Origin: Sphingobium arseniciresistens
Lineage (GTDB): Bacteria; Pseudomonadota; Alphaproteobacteria; Sphingomonadales; Sphingomonadaceae
Direction of reading: 5' to 3'
DNA: 64,000 nucleotides
Assembly (NCBI GenBank): GCA_029167225.1
Contig: JARFNK010000022.1
Location: 29,408 to 93,407 of the forward strand
The notes under the pieces are model-generated. The model was not told where the DNA came from and did no database searches. It worked only from the letters and a program-made list of their open reading frames with translations. How positions within the stretch are numbered: the first letter of the stretch is position 1; the number at the start of each line of letters is the position of its first letter. Below are positions 1 to 8,434 of this stretch, in pieces. Made by a program: the position numbers and the translations under genes.

Positions 1-267
1 CCGCTCGGTCAGCGTGCGCGCCTTCGAATTGCCGATGTCGCAGCGAAAGAAGGGCTGGCGGCCGAGGTTGGCTTCGGTGACAATATCGTCGTCGACCACG
101 GTGACATGAAGCGATCGCGAGGAGATCGCGCGCAATGCGGTTTCGAGCGAAGCTAGCCCCATCAGCATCTGCGCGCCGTTGCCACCGCAGCCTACGAGCA
201 GAACCTTGAGTGTGCGGTCGCCGAATGCGGCGGGCAGATAGTGGCGGTCGCTGGTGTCAGGCGGCAT
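1..267 (-). CDS. PRTRC system ThiF family protein (5' part only, cut by window edge)
   Basis: Translating the minus strand from the ATG at 265-267 gives about 89 residues that run off the left edge. A GCGGNG nucleotide-binding loop sits near residue 27, followed by a hydrophobic strand and an acidic run (DDDIVTEANLGRQPFF). That is the Rossmann signature of E1-like/ThiF/MoeB adenylating enzymes. The gene overlaps the end of the JAB-domain PRTRC-A gene by 11 bp. A ThiF protein next to a JAB protein is the standard end of PRTRC clusters, so this is most likely the PRTRC ThiF component. The adenylation chemistry is inferred from the family; the catalytic part lies outside the window. Confidence 0.85.
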   Translation of the reverse strand, partial: MPPDTSDRHYLPAAFGDRTLKVLLVGCGGNGAQMLMGLASLETALRAISSRSLHVTVVDDDIVTEANLGRQPFFRCDIGNSKARTLTER

Positions 268-919
268 ATTGGTCTCCTGCAAATGGGCTGCGTGGCAGCG
301 GAAGGAACATGCCGCCGGCGCAGAGACGCGACGCTCGCGTGGGGCCGTCGGCCTGGTCCAACCGCCCGAACACAAGCGATATCTTGGTCGCGTGCGCGTC
401 GTCGGCATCGTCGGTGGCGCTGAAAAAGGCCGCCCCGGTGCCATGGCTATGGATATCGCAGACGATGTGCCAATCGGGCGGCAGGACCGGCGTGCGATAG
501 ACGAGGCGCGAGGGCGTGGCTTCGTCGATGACGGGGAACTCGACGGCGAACTCTCGCGTAGCCTCGTTCCAGAGAACGAATGCCGCTGCCTCATTGGGCA
601 GCGGGGCCCGCAGATGGTCGAGGATCGTTCCGAGATGTGCGCCGGGGATGAATCCGCAGCGCAGGCCTGCCTTGGGCCCGCCGACGCTGCCATAAGGAAG
701 GTGCGCGGCGATCGGCGGCGTGACGGGGATGTCGAGCGCGAGCCACGGACGGCGCAGGATCAGCAGGACGCCGTCCTTGCCCACGGCGAGGCCGCGTCCG
801 ACGCGAGCGGCGCGAAGCGCATCGAGGGCGGGTGATCCTCCGTGAAGCGGGACCGGATAGCAGGGCACATCGGCAAGCAGCGCGGCCGCCGTGGGCTCGT
901 CGGCGAGTGAGACGGTCAT
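257..919 (-). CDS. PRTRC system protein A (JAB/MPN metallopeptidase-like)
   Basis: 220 residues. The C-terminal half carries HSHGTGAAFFSATDDADD, which matches the JAMM/JAB zinc motif (H-x-H followed by S-x2-D), as in deubiquitinase-like isopeptidases. PRTRC-A is the JAB member of the conserved PRTRC plasmid/ICE gene set, usually beside ThiF and PRTRC-B as here. Its ATG overlaps the stop of PRTRC-B by 4 bp (916-919) and its own stop overlaps ThiF by 11 bp, so the three genes are translationally linked. A JAB plus E1-like pair suggests ubiquitin-like conjugation or processing chemistry, but the biological role of PRTRC systems is not established. Confidence 0.87.
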   Translation of the reverse strand: MTVSLADEPTAAALLADVPCYPVPLHGGSPALDALRAARVGRGLAVGKDGVLLILRRPWLALDIPVTPPIAAHLPYGSVGGPKAGLRCGFIPGAHLGTILDHLRAPLPNEAAAFVLWNEATREFAVEFPVIDEATPSRLVYRTPVLPPDWHIVCDIHSHGTGAAFFSATDDADDAHATKISLVFGRLDQADGPTRASRLCAGGMFLPLPRSPFAGDQYAA

Positions 920-1734
920 CTCGAGCCTCCTGTCAGCAGTCCGACTGTTATCGGCTCGGTCGATGCGCGCCGTCCCTGTCGCCTGTCGCCCGCGCCGAAT
1001 GGCTTGAGACGCTTGACCGGAAAGCGCCTCGCCCGGCGGGCGGCAAGATCGTCCCAGAGCCGGACGAGGCCGCCCTTGCCGCTGACGGTGAACTCCTGGC
1101 CGGGATTAGGGTGCGTCGACCAGCTGTCGAACACCGCCCGTTCGAACTCGGGGATGGAGGAAGCGGCAAGCGCGCGCGGTATCGGGATATTGCCCCAGCA
1201 AAGCGCGCCATTGACGAAGACATTGAGGATCGGTGAGTGGAGCACGCGCGTCTCGGCGACGGGGCGCTCATTTGCAGGGAGCGCATAGACGCCGAGACGT
1301 GACCGGGTGGCGATGAACAGATGTGCCGGATAGGGAACGGGCACCACGGTTCGTTGCGTCAGGACCCGAAGCCCCGCCAGGCGTGTCGACAGGTTGAAAT
1401 AGGCCGGGCGCACCTGTTCCGGCACCCACCAGGCGAGCATGTCGGGGTGAGCGACCAGCACGTTTTCCGGGAGCAGCTCCGGCCGGACTGTTCGCCCGAG
1501 GGCTTCGGTCCATTGCCGCAGGTGCGCGCGTGACAACGGGACGCCCGCAGCGATCACCGGCCGGCCCTCCTCGTCATGCTCGACGGCGTGCATGCTGGCG
1601 AATGCCGCCGTGTCCCCGCGATGGGGGCCATAGGAACTGAAATTGCGCGGACCTTCGCTGCGATAGAGCAGGATCGCGCCCCTCAGGACCAGACCGCCGC
1701 CAGCGGCTTCGAACTGGGTTGAATGGTCGGACAT
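916..1734 (-). CDS. PRTRC system protein B
   Basis: 272 residues from the ATG at 1734 (MSDHSTQFEAAGGGL). A TTG at 1746 in the same frame would add four residues, but GAGGTG lies just upstream of the ATG. Recognisable PRTRC-B features are the N-terminal RGAILLYRSEG segment, a mid-protein proline-rich VPVPYPAHLF, and a W-G-N-x-P-x-P region (CWGNIPIPRAL). There is no known enzymatic motif and function is unknown. It is packed between PRTRC-F (8-bp gap) and PRTRC-A (4-bp overlap) in the usual order F-B-A-ThiF, and this context is the strongest support. Confidence 0.85.
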   Translation of the reverse strand: MSDHSTQFEAAGGGLVLRGAILLYRSEGPRNFSSYGPHRGDTAAFASMHAVEHDEEGRPVIAAGVPLSRAHLRQWTEALGRTVRPELLPENVLVAHPDMLAWWVPEQVRPAYFNLSTRLAGLRVLTQRTVVPVPYPAHLFIATRSRLGVYALPANERPVAETRVLHSPILNVFVNGALCWGNIPIPRALAASSIPEFERAVFDSWSTHPNPGQEFTVSGKGGLVRLWDDLAARRARRFPVKRLKPFGAGDRRQGRRASTEPITVGLLTGGSR

Positions 1735-1742
1735 GAGACACC

Positions 1743-2759
1743 TCAAAGCTGGGTTGGATCAAGCTGGATCAGCTCTTGCGCCGCGAGCAGGAATTCCGCG
1801 CCGAGCCGCAGCGACGCGAACCAGTCATCGATGTGGCCTGCATCGGCATCGGGCAGCGGGCAAAGACCGGCGACCTCCATGAAGCCCATCTCCATGCCGA
1901 TACGGCCGACGTCGTCGAGTTCGCGCGCGAAGTGGTCGAAGGGAACGAGCGTCAGTGGGGGGAGGGACGAGGATTCCTCGATGCCGGGGACATAGTCATA
2001 GGCTTCCTGCAAATCGAAGTTCCACGCGTTGCGTTCGGGCCGGAGAGCGCCGACGGCTTTGTGCGCGGCGTGAAATCTCTTCAGCGTCCGGCGCAGACCA
2101 GCTGGGAGCCGCGCCGACGGCGCCGCGTTTTCCTTGATCATCCAATCGGGCCGGCGCGCGTTCATCTCGGACGGGAGCGTGAGTTCGTCGAGCTCTTCCG
2201 CGTCCGCGCCGTGATAGGCTATCAGGCTTTGACGCGCGGCTTGGTCGTCGATCTCGCCGTCCCAATAATACATCGAGATCTCGTTGAAGAGATCCTCGTA
2301 CCCGAAAATCGGAAGGACACGACCAAGGCATTGTTCAAGCGCCCTGTAAGCGGCGGCGCGCCAGGGAATCGGGGCATCCCCCGTTTCGATCCACCCGAGG
2401 TCGATCTGGCCCAGGCTCTGGCAGATCACGGCAATCGCCGGCGTGCCGTCCTCCTCCTTGAGAATGACGGCGACCCTGAAGTCGGCGAGTTCGATGGGAT
2501 CGAGGACCTCCAGCACGGCGGCGTTGAAAACACCCTCGATATGCCGACGGGCAGCAGGGCGAGTGAACAGCCTCGCCGACGTTTCCCGCGTGGCGACCCA
2601 GCGGCCGATCAGCTTGTGATGGGGCGGCAGGGGCACATCGAATATCACGGGGATATCCGCCGAGATCGCGACGGCACGCCCCGCAAGGTCAGCCGAGCGG
2701 CGGGAGGCGCAAGGCGGAGGGAGATGCAAGCGGTTCGGGAGTTTCGCGGTTCCCGTCAT
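1743..2759 (-). CDS. PRTRC system protein F (start uncertain)
   Basis: The frame is open back to 2954, but the first 60 or so codons read as a shadow (Arg/Pro/Ser-rich) of the neighbouring 73-aa ORF. Protein-like sequence begins around IPVIFDVPLPPHHKL. I place the start at ATG 2759 (338 aa); ATG 2783 or later starts are possible because no strong ribosome binding site is visible. The C-terminal half has a recognisable acidic and aromatic composition (FGYEDLFNEISMYYWDGE). No catalytic motif is visible. Position after PRTRC-C and before PRTRC-B, with the same strand and spacing, fits PRTRC-F. Confidence 0.72.
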   Translation of the reverse strand: MTGTAKLPNRLHLPPPCASRRSADLAGRAVAISADIPVIFDVPLPPHHKLIGRWVATRETSARLFTRPAARRHIEGVFNAAVLEVLDPIELADFRVAVILKEEDGTPAIAVICQSLGQIDLGWIETGDAPIPWRAAAYRALEQCLGRVLPIFGYEDLFNEISMYYWDGEIDDQAARQSLIAYHGADAEELDELTLPSEMNARRPDWMIKENAAPSARLPAGLRRTLKRFHAAHKAVGALRPERNAWNFDLQEAYDYVPGIEESSSLPPLTLVPFDHFARELDDVGRIGMEMGFMEVAGLCPLPDADAGHIDDWFASLRLGAEFLLAAQELIQLDPTQL

Positions 2760-2910
2760 AGGGGTCGGCGAGGAACCGCGCATGGAGCGCCTGGGCCTGG
2801 CTGCTGCAGGCAGGCTGGGAGATATCGGTCGAGTTGCCATCGTTCTCGATCCATTCGATGAGGCTTTTGCGGGATGCGGCCGGGATGGCCGGGCGTTTGG
2901 AGTGCGGCAT
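2689..2910 (-). CDS. 73-aa hypothetical protein between PRTRC-C and PRTRC-F
   Basis: An ATG at 2910, three bases after the PRTRC-C stop, opens a 73-codon frame beginning MPHSKRPAIPAASRKS. It overlaps the proposed PRTRC-F start by about 70 bp. Its composition (SLIEWIENDGNSTDIS, ALHARFLADPYDGNRE) is more protein-like than the other frame over the same bases. I do not recognise the family. It may be a small PRTRC-linked protein, or the true N-terminus of F joined by a frameshift. Tight packing in the operon favours translation. Confidence 0.45.
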   Translation of the reverse strand: MPHSKRPAIPAASRKSLIEWIENDGNSTDISQPACSSQAQALHARFLADPYDGNRETPEPLASPSALRLPPLG

Positions 2911-2913
2911 GGG

Positions 2914-3120
2914 TCAGCCCTTGGTGCCGACGGCCCGGCGATATTCGGTGACATGTGCGCCGCCGGTGACGCCGGCGTCGATCATCTCGGCGTTGAGGAT
3001 CGCCGGATAGAGCGTGGCGTGATAGGCGCGCAGGGCATCCGGGTCGCCCGCGAGATGCGGCGGCACCGGAAGGTCGATGCCGTCATAGCGATACGCGCGT
3101 GCGAGTTGATTGATCTGCAT
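2914..3120 (-). CDS. PRTRC system protein C
   Basis: 68 residues starting MQINQLARAYRYDG, the usual size for PRTRC-C, a very small conserved protein of these clusters. Recognisable elements are the N-terminal R-x-YRYDGxxLP block and PDALRAYHATLYPAILNAE near the middle. It lies between PRTRC-E and PRTRC-F. There is no domain of known function. A purine-rich stretch precedes the start. Confidence 0.85.
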   Translation of the reverse strand: MQINQLARAYRYDGIDLPVPPHLAGDPDALRAYHATLYPAILNAEMIDAGVTGGAHVTEYRRAVGTKG

Positions 3121-3164
3121 GGAAGCCTCCAGAAAAATGATGATGGGGGAGCGAGCGGCGCCGC

Positions 3165-3599
3165 TCAGAACAGGGTGGCGGGTTCATCCGCCTTGGCGTC
3201 GGCCGGCGGGCTGGTCGGTGTCTGGATTTTCGGCGGAGTGGTCGGCGCCGGGGGCTTGCTCGCCGTAGCCTTGGCTACCTTTACCTTCGCGGCTTCCGCG
3301 GCGGCGGCCTTGGCATCCTCGTCCGCCTGCCGCTGCTCGGCGATCTGATCGGCGAGCGTCCTGCGCGTGGCGATGAGCTGGCCGAGCGCACCGTCCGAGC
3401 CACGGGCCAATTCCGCATCGATCTCGGCGGCGCTCGCGGTGATCGAGATCGGCCGGGTCTCGCTGGATTCAAGCGCAGCAGACTTGGGGTCCGCCTTGCG
3501 CGGAATGATGGTCAGGGTGACGGTCTCGTCGGGGCCGGCGACCAGATCGAAGCCGAGCGAATAGCGGGCGAGCAGCGGGAGCAGGCTTGTAACAAGCAT
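3165..3599 (-). CDS. PRTRC system protein E
   Basis: 144 residues. The N-terminal half is a compact predicted beta-rich domain (LARYSLGFDLVAGPDETVTL...IIPRKAD) typical of PRTRC-E. It is followed by a helical Ala/Glu-rich stretch (residues about 65-105, possible coiled coil) and a Pro/Thr/Lys-rich low-complexity tail. It is the second gene of the PRTRC operon, after ParB. Function unknown; assignment rests on the N-terminal block and gene order. Confidence 0.8.
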   Translation of the reverse strand: MLVTSLLPLLARYSLGFDLVAGPDETVTLTIIPRKADPKSAALESSETRPISITASAAEIDAELARGSDGALGQLIATRRTLADQIAEQRQADEDAKAAAAEAAKVKVAKATASKPPAPTTPPKIQTPTSPPADAKADEPATLF

Positions 3600-3636
3600 A
3601 TCGGTAGTCCTTTATCTGGAAGTGTAGGGAAGCAGG

Positions 3637-5271
3637 TCAGGCAGCAAGTTCCGCGATCGGCGGTTCGGTCTGGCGGGCAGCGCGGTCCGGGGGCGGACCA
3701 TAAGTGCCGTCGAGGGTCATGGCGCTCGGCAGGCGCCCGGCCCAATCGAAGCCGATGCGATTGAGCATGCCGGTGATGAGCTCGGGCTTCTTTGAGCCAA
3801 GCATCTTCGCGAACCGCTTCTCGCCGACATGCGCGATCAGGCCGCATTCCTGGGCGATGAATTTGAGCTCGCCCTTGGTGTATCGCTCGAGGAATGCCTG
3901 ATCGACCTTCCAGCTATCGCGCAGGTCGACCTCGAACATCTTGGCGAGATCGGCGACATGGCCGAAACTGACCACATCCTTGGCGTAGGCGGCGCCGATG
4001 ACGGACAGCACGTTCGCCGCCCTGGCGTCGGGCAGCGCGCGGATCGCTGCGATCTTGGCGCTATATTCGTGGTCCGGAAACGCGGGGCCGACCAGCAGGC
4101 CGGCGCGCGACGTCAGCGTATCGGACTTGATTTGTGAGAGCGTGCCCGACATCGCCGCGACAAGGATGGTCGTGCGAGCGTGCTCGGCATTGCCGGCGAG
4201 CGCCCGGGCAAGCGCGGTTCGCCACGTCGCCTCGCGAAGCTCGGCGGTGCGGGCCGCGAGGGATTTGCCGTTGACGGCTGGCTTGTCCACCGTACTGGCG
4301 CTGGTTGCTGGTTTTACGGGGGCGGCGGGCGTCGTGTCACGCGTTCCGCTGCCATCCAGGTTCGAGGTGGTGTATTCCGAGCGCGGCTGAGCGTCGGTCG
4401 ATGCTACGGTTTCCTCGATCGCATCATCGTGGTCGTCGTCTTCGACCGCCTCGATCGGCGGAGATGCCGCCCTTGCCGCCTTCGCGGCGCGCTCCTCCTG
4501 CTCGAAACGGATCACCTCAGCCGCTTCGGCCTTGAGTTCGAAGCACGCCGCGTTGGTGCAATAGCCGTCTTCGACATGGGTTTCGAAAAGCGCGCGCTGC
4601 GTGGCCGAGTTGAATGAACAGGTCGTGCATTCACTCTTGTCGAAGCACGCGCTGCCGAGATGCTGCGTGACGCGCATCAGCAGTTCACGCGTCTTGTTCA
4701 CGTCGAGACCGGCTTTCAGGATCGTTTCGAGGGCCTTGTCCTGCTTGTCGCCGGGAACCGCGGCGAGCAGTTCGGCATGGCCGAGCTTGATCCGGCGTTC
4801 GTCGAGCGCGGTCTTGACCACCTCGGAGAGATTGGCGAGCGCCAGGCGTCGATCGAACTTGTCCCGCGACCATCCGAGCCGCCGTATTGCCTCGGCCCGG
4901 TCGCCCTGGCACGCCGCGAGGTAGCGGACGGCGGCATCCGCCTGCTCCGTCTCGGACGGGTCGTCACGGTCGTCGTTCTCGGCGATCGCGGCTTCGAGCG
5001 CTTCCCGGTCGGTCATCTCGCGGATGATGACCGGCACTTCGCCGCTGGCGCCGTAAACCTCCAGCCCCGCCCTGTAACGGCGCTCGCCGGCGACAATGGC
5101 AAAGACGTCACCCCGCGGACGAAGCAATATCGGCTGGATTATGCCGCGCAGCCGTACCGAAGCTACCATTTCCTCGTGCTTTTTTCGGTCGAAGTATCGG
5201 CGAGGGTTGTCCCCTTTGACGATTCTGGAGAGCGGCAGCGTGGTGGGCCACCGTGTCTGTGGTGCATTCAA
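3637..5271 (-). CDS. PRTRC system ParB family protein
   Basis: 544 residues from a TTG at 5269-5271 (reading MNAPQTRWPTTLPLSRI), chosen because GGAG lies about 8 bases upstream. The frame remains open to 5478, but that extension overlaps the upstream gene and looks non-coding. The N-terminal ParB nuclease-like domain is clear: NPRRYFD, GIIQPILLRP, the GERRYRAG box, then a helical DNA-binding region (residues about 125-200). A cysteine cluster (CFDKSECTTCSF...CTNAACF) near residue 215 resembles a zinc ribbon, and a low-complexity linker precedes a C-terminal domain. The PRTRC ParB is thought to act in partition or DNA binding on plasmids and integrative elements, which marks this region as mobile. 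Confidence 0.87.
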   Translation of the reverse strand: MNAPQTRWPTTLPLSRIVKGDNPRRYFDRKKHEEMVASVRLRGIIQPILLRPRGDVFAIVAGERRYRAGLEVYGASGEVPVIIREMTDREALEAAIAENDDRDDPSETEQADAAVRYLAACQGDRAEAIRRLGWSRDKFDRRLALANLSEVVKTALDERRIKLGHAELLAAVPGDKQDKALETILKAGLDVNKTRELLMRVTQHLGSACFDKSECTTCSFNSATQRALFETHVEDGYCTNAACFELKAEAAEVIRFEQEERAAKAARAASPPIEAVEDDDHDDAIEETVASTDAQPRSEYTTSNLDGSGTRDTTPAAPVKPATSASTVDKPAVNGKSLAARTAELREATWRTALARALAGNAEHARTTILVAAMSGTLSQIKSDTLTSRAGLLVGPAFPDHEYSAKIAAIRALPDARAANVLSVIGAAYAKDVVSFGHVADLAKMFEVDLRDSWKVDQAFLERYTKGELKFIAQECGLIAHVGEKRFAKMLGSKKPELITGMLNRIGFDWAGRLPSAMTLDGTYGPPPDRAARQTEPPIAELAA

Positions 5272-5311
5272 GGCTGATCTCCTGGTAGAATGAGCGGAGC
5301 GCAGCTGACCC

Positions 5312-6232
5312 TCAGGCCACTTGCGACACCCATCCCCTTCCCCCTCCCCTTCCTGACCGGTAACGGTCGTTCCAGTCGTTGAAGCCTCCATCAGGAAACA
5401 GCGTCTCGATCGTTCGTCCGGGCAGTGCATGGACCTCATTCGCTCGCCGCGCGCCATGACGGCCTGCCGCGTCATCATCCGGGAGCAGGATCAAATGCTC
5501 GACCCGTTCCGGTACTGTCACCAGCGGTAGCCGATCCGCGCCGAGTGAAGCCCAGACCGGAATGCCGAGCAGGATGTGCGCAGACCAGGCCGTCTCCCAG
5601 CCTTCTGCGAGACCCAGAATATTGGTCGTCGCCCCGAAACGAACCGAGCCGCCGAGCGGGCGACCAAGCAGAAGCTTCGGCGGATCGAGATCGTTGGCCG
5701 GCAATCCGGTATGGGGATCGACAAATAGCCGCTCCACTGCGATCACCCCAACGTCAGCTTCGAGCGCAGCGAGCAACGCGGGTCGGAAGCAGACGTCAGC
5801 GCCGCGGCCAAGTGGTACTCCGTCATGATAACGCAACGCCGAATGTGGCCCGGTGAAACCGCGCATTGCCGCATATCGGCTCGCCGGCGTGTCGGTAATT
5901 GGACGCGCCTCTTTCCAAAGTGAACGAATACGGCCAGCAAGTTGTCGCTCGCGGCCGTGGGCATACGCCAATTCGACTTCGGCATCAGCAGTCGGGATAG
6001 GCTGTCGACCGGCGCGAAGCGCACGGATGACGTCAATGGTCGAGCAACCGGCAAAACATCTGAAGAGGACGCTACGTTCGCCGACCCGAACCGACAGGCT
6101 TGGCTTGTGATCGTTGTGCGCCGGGCAACGGCACATCACGCCTGACGGCTTCCACTCGCTGCCGAGCGATTTGACGATCCGCGCAGCGGCGGCATGCAGG
6201 CGAGGGTCAGCGCTGGTTCGTGAAAGAGCCAT
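5312..6232 (-). CDS. Zinc-finger/Toprim primase-like protein (DUF7146 type)
   Basis: 306 residues from ATG 6232, with GGAG about 8 bases upstream; the longer frame to 6310 adds a basic non-conserved leader. An N-terminal CHC2-like zinc ribbon (CRCPAHNDHKPSLSV...LFRCFAGC) is followed by a linker and a C-terminal Toprim domain with the acidic GLAEGWETA motif and a LLPDDDAAGR metal-binding motif. This matches short primase-like proteins found on plasmids and integrative elements. It could prime replication of the element or be a P4-type primase relative without a helicase. It is 40 bp upstream of ParB on the same strand and probably co-transcribed. Confidence 0.85.
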   Translation of the reverse strand: MALSRTSADPRLHAAAARIVKSLGSEWKPSGVMCRCPAHNDHKPSLSVRVGERSVLFRCFAGCSTIDVIRALRAGRQPIPTADAEVELAYAHGRERQLAGRIRSLWKEARPITDTPASRYAAMRGFTGPHSALRYHDGVPLGRGADVCFRPALLAALEADVGVIAVERLFVDPHTGLPANDLDPPKLLLGRPLGGSVRFGATTNILGLAEGWETAWSAHILLGIPVWASLGADRLPLVTVPERVEHLILLPDDDAAGRHGARRANEVHALPGRTIETLFPDGGFNDWNDRYRSGRGGGRGWVSQVA

Positions 6233-6470
6233 GGGAAACACTCCGGTTTGAGCTTGCTTCCCAAACCAAAGCCCCCTTCTCTTCCGACGCTTTTTCCCAC
6301 CAGACCTCATCGATGGGATTGTAGGGTCTCGTCAGGCGAGGAAACGTTGCCGGTGTGACCTCTTTGGTATCGCGCTGGCGGTTCAACGTTGTTCGACAAG
6401 CATCCCTGTCCCGGAAAACTGCGATTCTATGGAGTACTCGCCGGCCATGTCTCGCGCGCCGGACGTCCTT

Positions 6471-7019
6471 TCAGACCCGTCTATTTGCGTGGTTTGATGT
6501 TGTTCTTTGACCTGAGGAGCGAGACCGGTGGCGGGCAGCCGCTGATGAGGCTGCGAACGCACTACCACTCCAGGGGCAATGATCCTGGGGCCGAGTGGTG
6601 TCTGTGCACGGAATAGTGCAATCTTGGAAGGCTTGAGCAAATCCGGTCAAGAGAGTTCGGAAACAGGCATCCATTTTCTCTCGGCCAGAGCTGGTTAACC
6701 GAACATAGGTGCGACGCTTGTCGAGAGGATCAGGCAAGCGTTCGACAATGGCTTGTGCCTCCATTTCAGCCAGACAGTGCCGGGCTGTCATTTCTGAGGC
6801 CTTTGAAGCACGCCATAAACTCGTCAGCGAGGTTTTCAGATCTTGGCTGTCACGCCAATAAAGATCAAGAAGCATCTCGCCACCTGGGTCCGAGCAGAGT
6901 GAGCCAAACAATCCCGCCAGTTGCGTCCTGCTTGTGATTATTGACTTACAAAGAGTCGAAAAGACGGCCAGTTGACCGCCGTCTTCTAACATGGATTCAA
7001 TTCGACGTTGATACTGCAT
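6471..7019 (-). CDS. MarR-like winged-helix protein, C-terminus doubtful
   Basis: From ATG 7019 (MQYQRRIESMLEDGG) the frame gives 182 residues. Residues about 45-125 form a winged helix-turn-helix of the MarR type: LTSLWRASKASEMTARHCLAEME, then a wing DPLDKRRTYVRLTSSGREKM. After GFAQAFQ (about residue 128) the sequence becomes Ser/Arg/His-rich and unlike MarR proteins, so the reading frame may be shifted or the natural end lost; a second minus-strand frame (6383-6640) overlaps that part. No partner gene is apparent. GC is lower than in its surroundings, in keeping with acquired DNA. Confidence 0.6.
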   Translation of the reverse strand: MQYQRRIESMLEDGGQLAVFSTLCKSIITSRTQLAGLFGSLCSDPGGEMLLDLYWRDSQDLKTSLTSLWRASKASEMTARHCLAEMEAQAIVERLPDPLDKRRTYVRLTSSGREKMDACFRTLLTGFAQAFQDCTIPCTDTTRPQDHCPWSGSAFAASSAAARHRSRSSGQRTTSNHANRRV

Positions 7020-7211
7020 GGGTGATGTTCTCCGTCCCATTTCGCGGGTCGCCGCAGAAATTGACGCGGACCGCTCGGTTGTTTGCCCCCCGGCATCGTC
7101 GAAACGGAATTTAATCACCCGATCATGGCTCGAAATATTACTGGGTCAATCCGCCTTTTGGCGGGGAAACCCCGTTGCCGATTTAGCTATTCCTGCGTCG
7201 GAACGCGGATC

Positions 7212-7257
7212 ACGAACATGTCAGCGATAGCTGTTGAATACTGGCTCCCATGTTCGT
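7212..7257. repeat. 9-bp inverted repeat, spaced 28 bp, upstream of EEP gene
   Basis: ACGAACATG at 7212-7220 is repeated inverted as CATGTTCGT at 7249-7257, about 55 bp before the endonuclease/exonuclease/phosphatase gene. The arms are perfect. It could be a pair of operator half-sites (for example for the neighbouring MarR-like protein) or a hairpin in the leader. No T-run follows, so it is not a terminator. Confidence 0.4.
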
Positions 7258-7310
7258 CGCGTACCCGCAACAGTAATCGGGTAAATAGCTGAAGAAAATG
7301 GAGAAAGCCC

Positions 7311-8423
7311 ATGAAGCTCGCTGTCTATAACGTTGAAAACCTGTTTGATCGCGCCAAGGCGATGAATCTCGATACTTGGGAAGAAGGCCGCCCAGTTCTG
7401 GAGAAGTTCGCTACACTCAACGGACTTCTAGGTCAGATCACCTATTCTCCTGCCGAAAAAACCCGGATGGTCGAGTTGATGCGCGACCTCGGCCTTGAGA
7501 AATCCGACACCGGCCCGTTCGTCATCTTGCGACGCAACCGCGGCGGTTTGTTGCGACGGCCCAAGGATGGTGGCGTCGTGATCGAGGCAGACGGACGCGC
7601 CGATTGGGTGGGCTCGCTGGAGCTCCGCGACGAACCAGTCAATGAACATGCGATGCGCAACACCGCGCGGGTTATCATGGATCTTCAGGCCGACGTGCTC
7701 GGCGTCATCGAGGCGGAAAGTCGCCCGGTTCTGTCAGCGTTCAACACCGAGATTCTCCCAGCGCTCGGCGGCACGCCGTTTCGCCATGTCATGTTGATTG
7801 ACGGCAATGATGATCGGGGCATCGATGTCGGACTGATGAGCCGCGAGGGCTTTCCGATTGGAACCATGTGCAGCCGCGTCGACGACCGGCTGCCGAACGG
7901 CAAGCCAGTCTTCTCGCGCGACTGCCCGCAGTTCGAGGTGACGACACCGACCGGCGAGACGCTGCTGGTGTTGGTCAACCACCTCAAGAGTAAGGGTTAT
8001 GGCGGCAAGGCTGCGTCCGACGCCAAACGCAAGGCGCAGGCCGAACGGATTGCGGAAATCTATAAAGGGCTGATCGTCAACGGCGCGCGCCATGTCGCTA
8101 TCATCGGCGATTTCAACGACACACCGTCGAGCACCCCACTCACCCCGCTGCTCCATCACACCGAGCTTGCGGACATTTTCACGCATCCTGCGTTCGACGA
8201 TGGTGGTTATCCTGGCACCTATGGACTGTGCAACGCGGCCAATAAGATCGACTATATGCTGCTGTCGCCTTCGCTGTTTGAGCGTGTGCGATCTGGGGGC
8301 GTGTTCCGCACCGGCATGTGGCCAGGCTCGCGGCCCAGGCGCTGGGAGGCCTATCCCGAAGTCGGCAGGTCGGCCGATGCAGGGTCGGATCATGCCGCTT
8401 TGTGGGCGGAAATCGACCTTTGA
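7311..8423 (+). CDS. Endonuclease/exonuclease/phosphatase family protein
   Basis: 370 residues. The DNase I-like fold is supported by ordered motifs: AVYNVENLFD at the N-terminus, VIEAE near residue 133, VNHLKSKGYGG near 230, GDFNDTPSS near 280, KIDYMLLS near 318 and GSDHAALWAEI at the C-terminus. Such enzymes use divalent metal to hydrolyse phosphodiester bonds in DNA, RNA or lipid head groups; the substrate cannot be told from sequence. GGAG lies 9 bases before the ATG. No signal peptide. The next gene begins 11 bp downstream, so the two may form an operon. Confidence 0.85.
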   Translation: MKLAVYNVENLFDRAKAMNLDTWEEGRPVLEKFATLNGLLGQITYSPAEKTRMVELMRDLGLEKSDTGPFVILRRNRGGLLRRPKDGGVVIEADGRADWVGSLELRDEPVNEHAMRNTARVIMDLQADVLGVIEAESRPVLSAFNTEILPALGGTPFRHVMLIDGNDDRGIDVGLMSREGFPIGTMCSRVDDRLPNGKPVFSRDCPQFEVTTPTGETLLVLVNHLKSKGYGGKAASDAKRKAQAERIAEIYKGLIVNGARHVAIIGDFNDTPSSTPLTPLLHHTELADIFTHPAFDDGGYPGTYGLCNAANKIDYMLLSPSLFERVRSGGVFRTGMWPGSRPRRWEAYPEVGRSADAGSDHAALWAEIDL

Positions 8424-8434
8424 CGGAGACTGCG

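Noticed and set aside
254-835. 193-codon plus-strand frame opposite PRTRC-A
   Set aside because: The minus-strand frame has a JAB motif and operon context; this one is a shadow.
6389-6616. 75-codon plus-strand frame near the MarR-like gene
   Set aside because: No ribosome binding site or recognisable content; overlaps the opposite-strand gene end.
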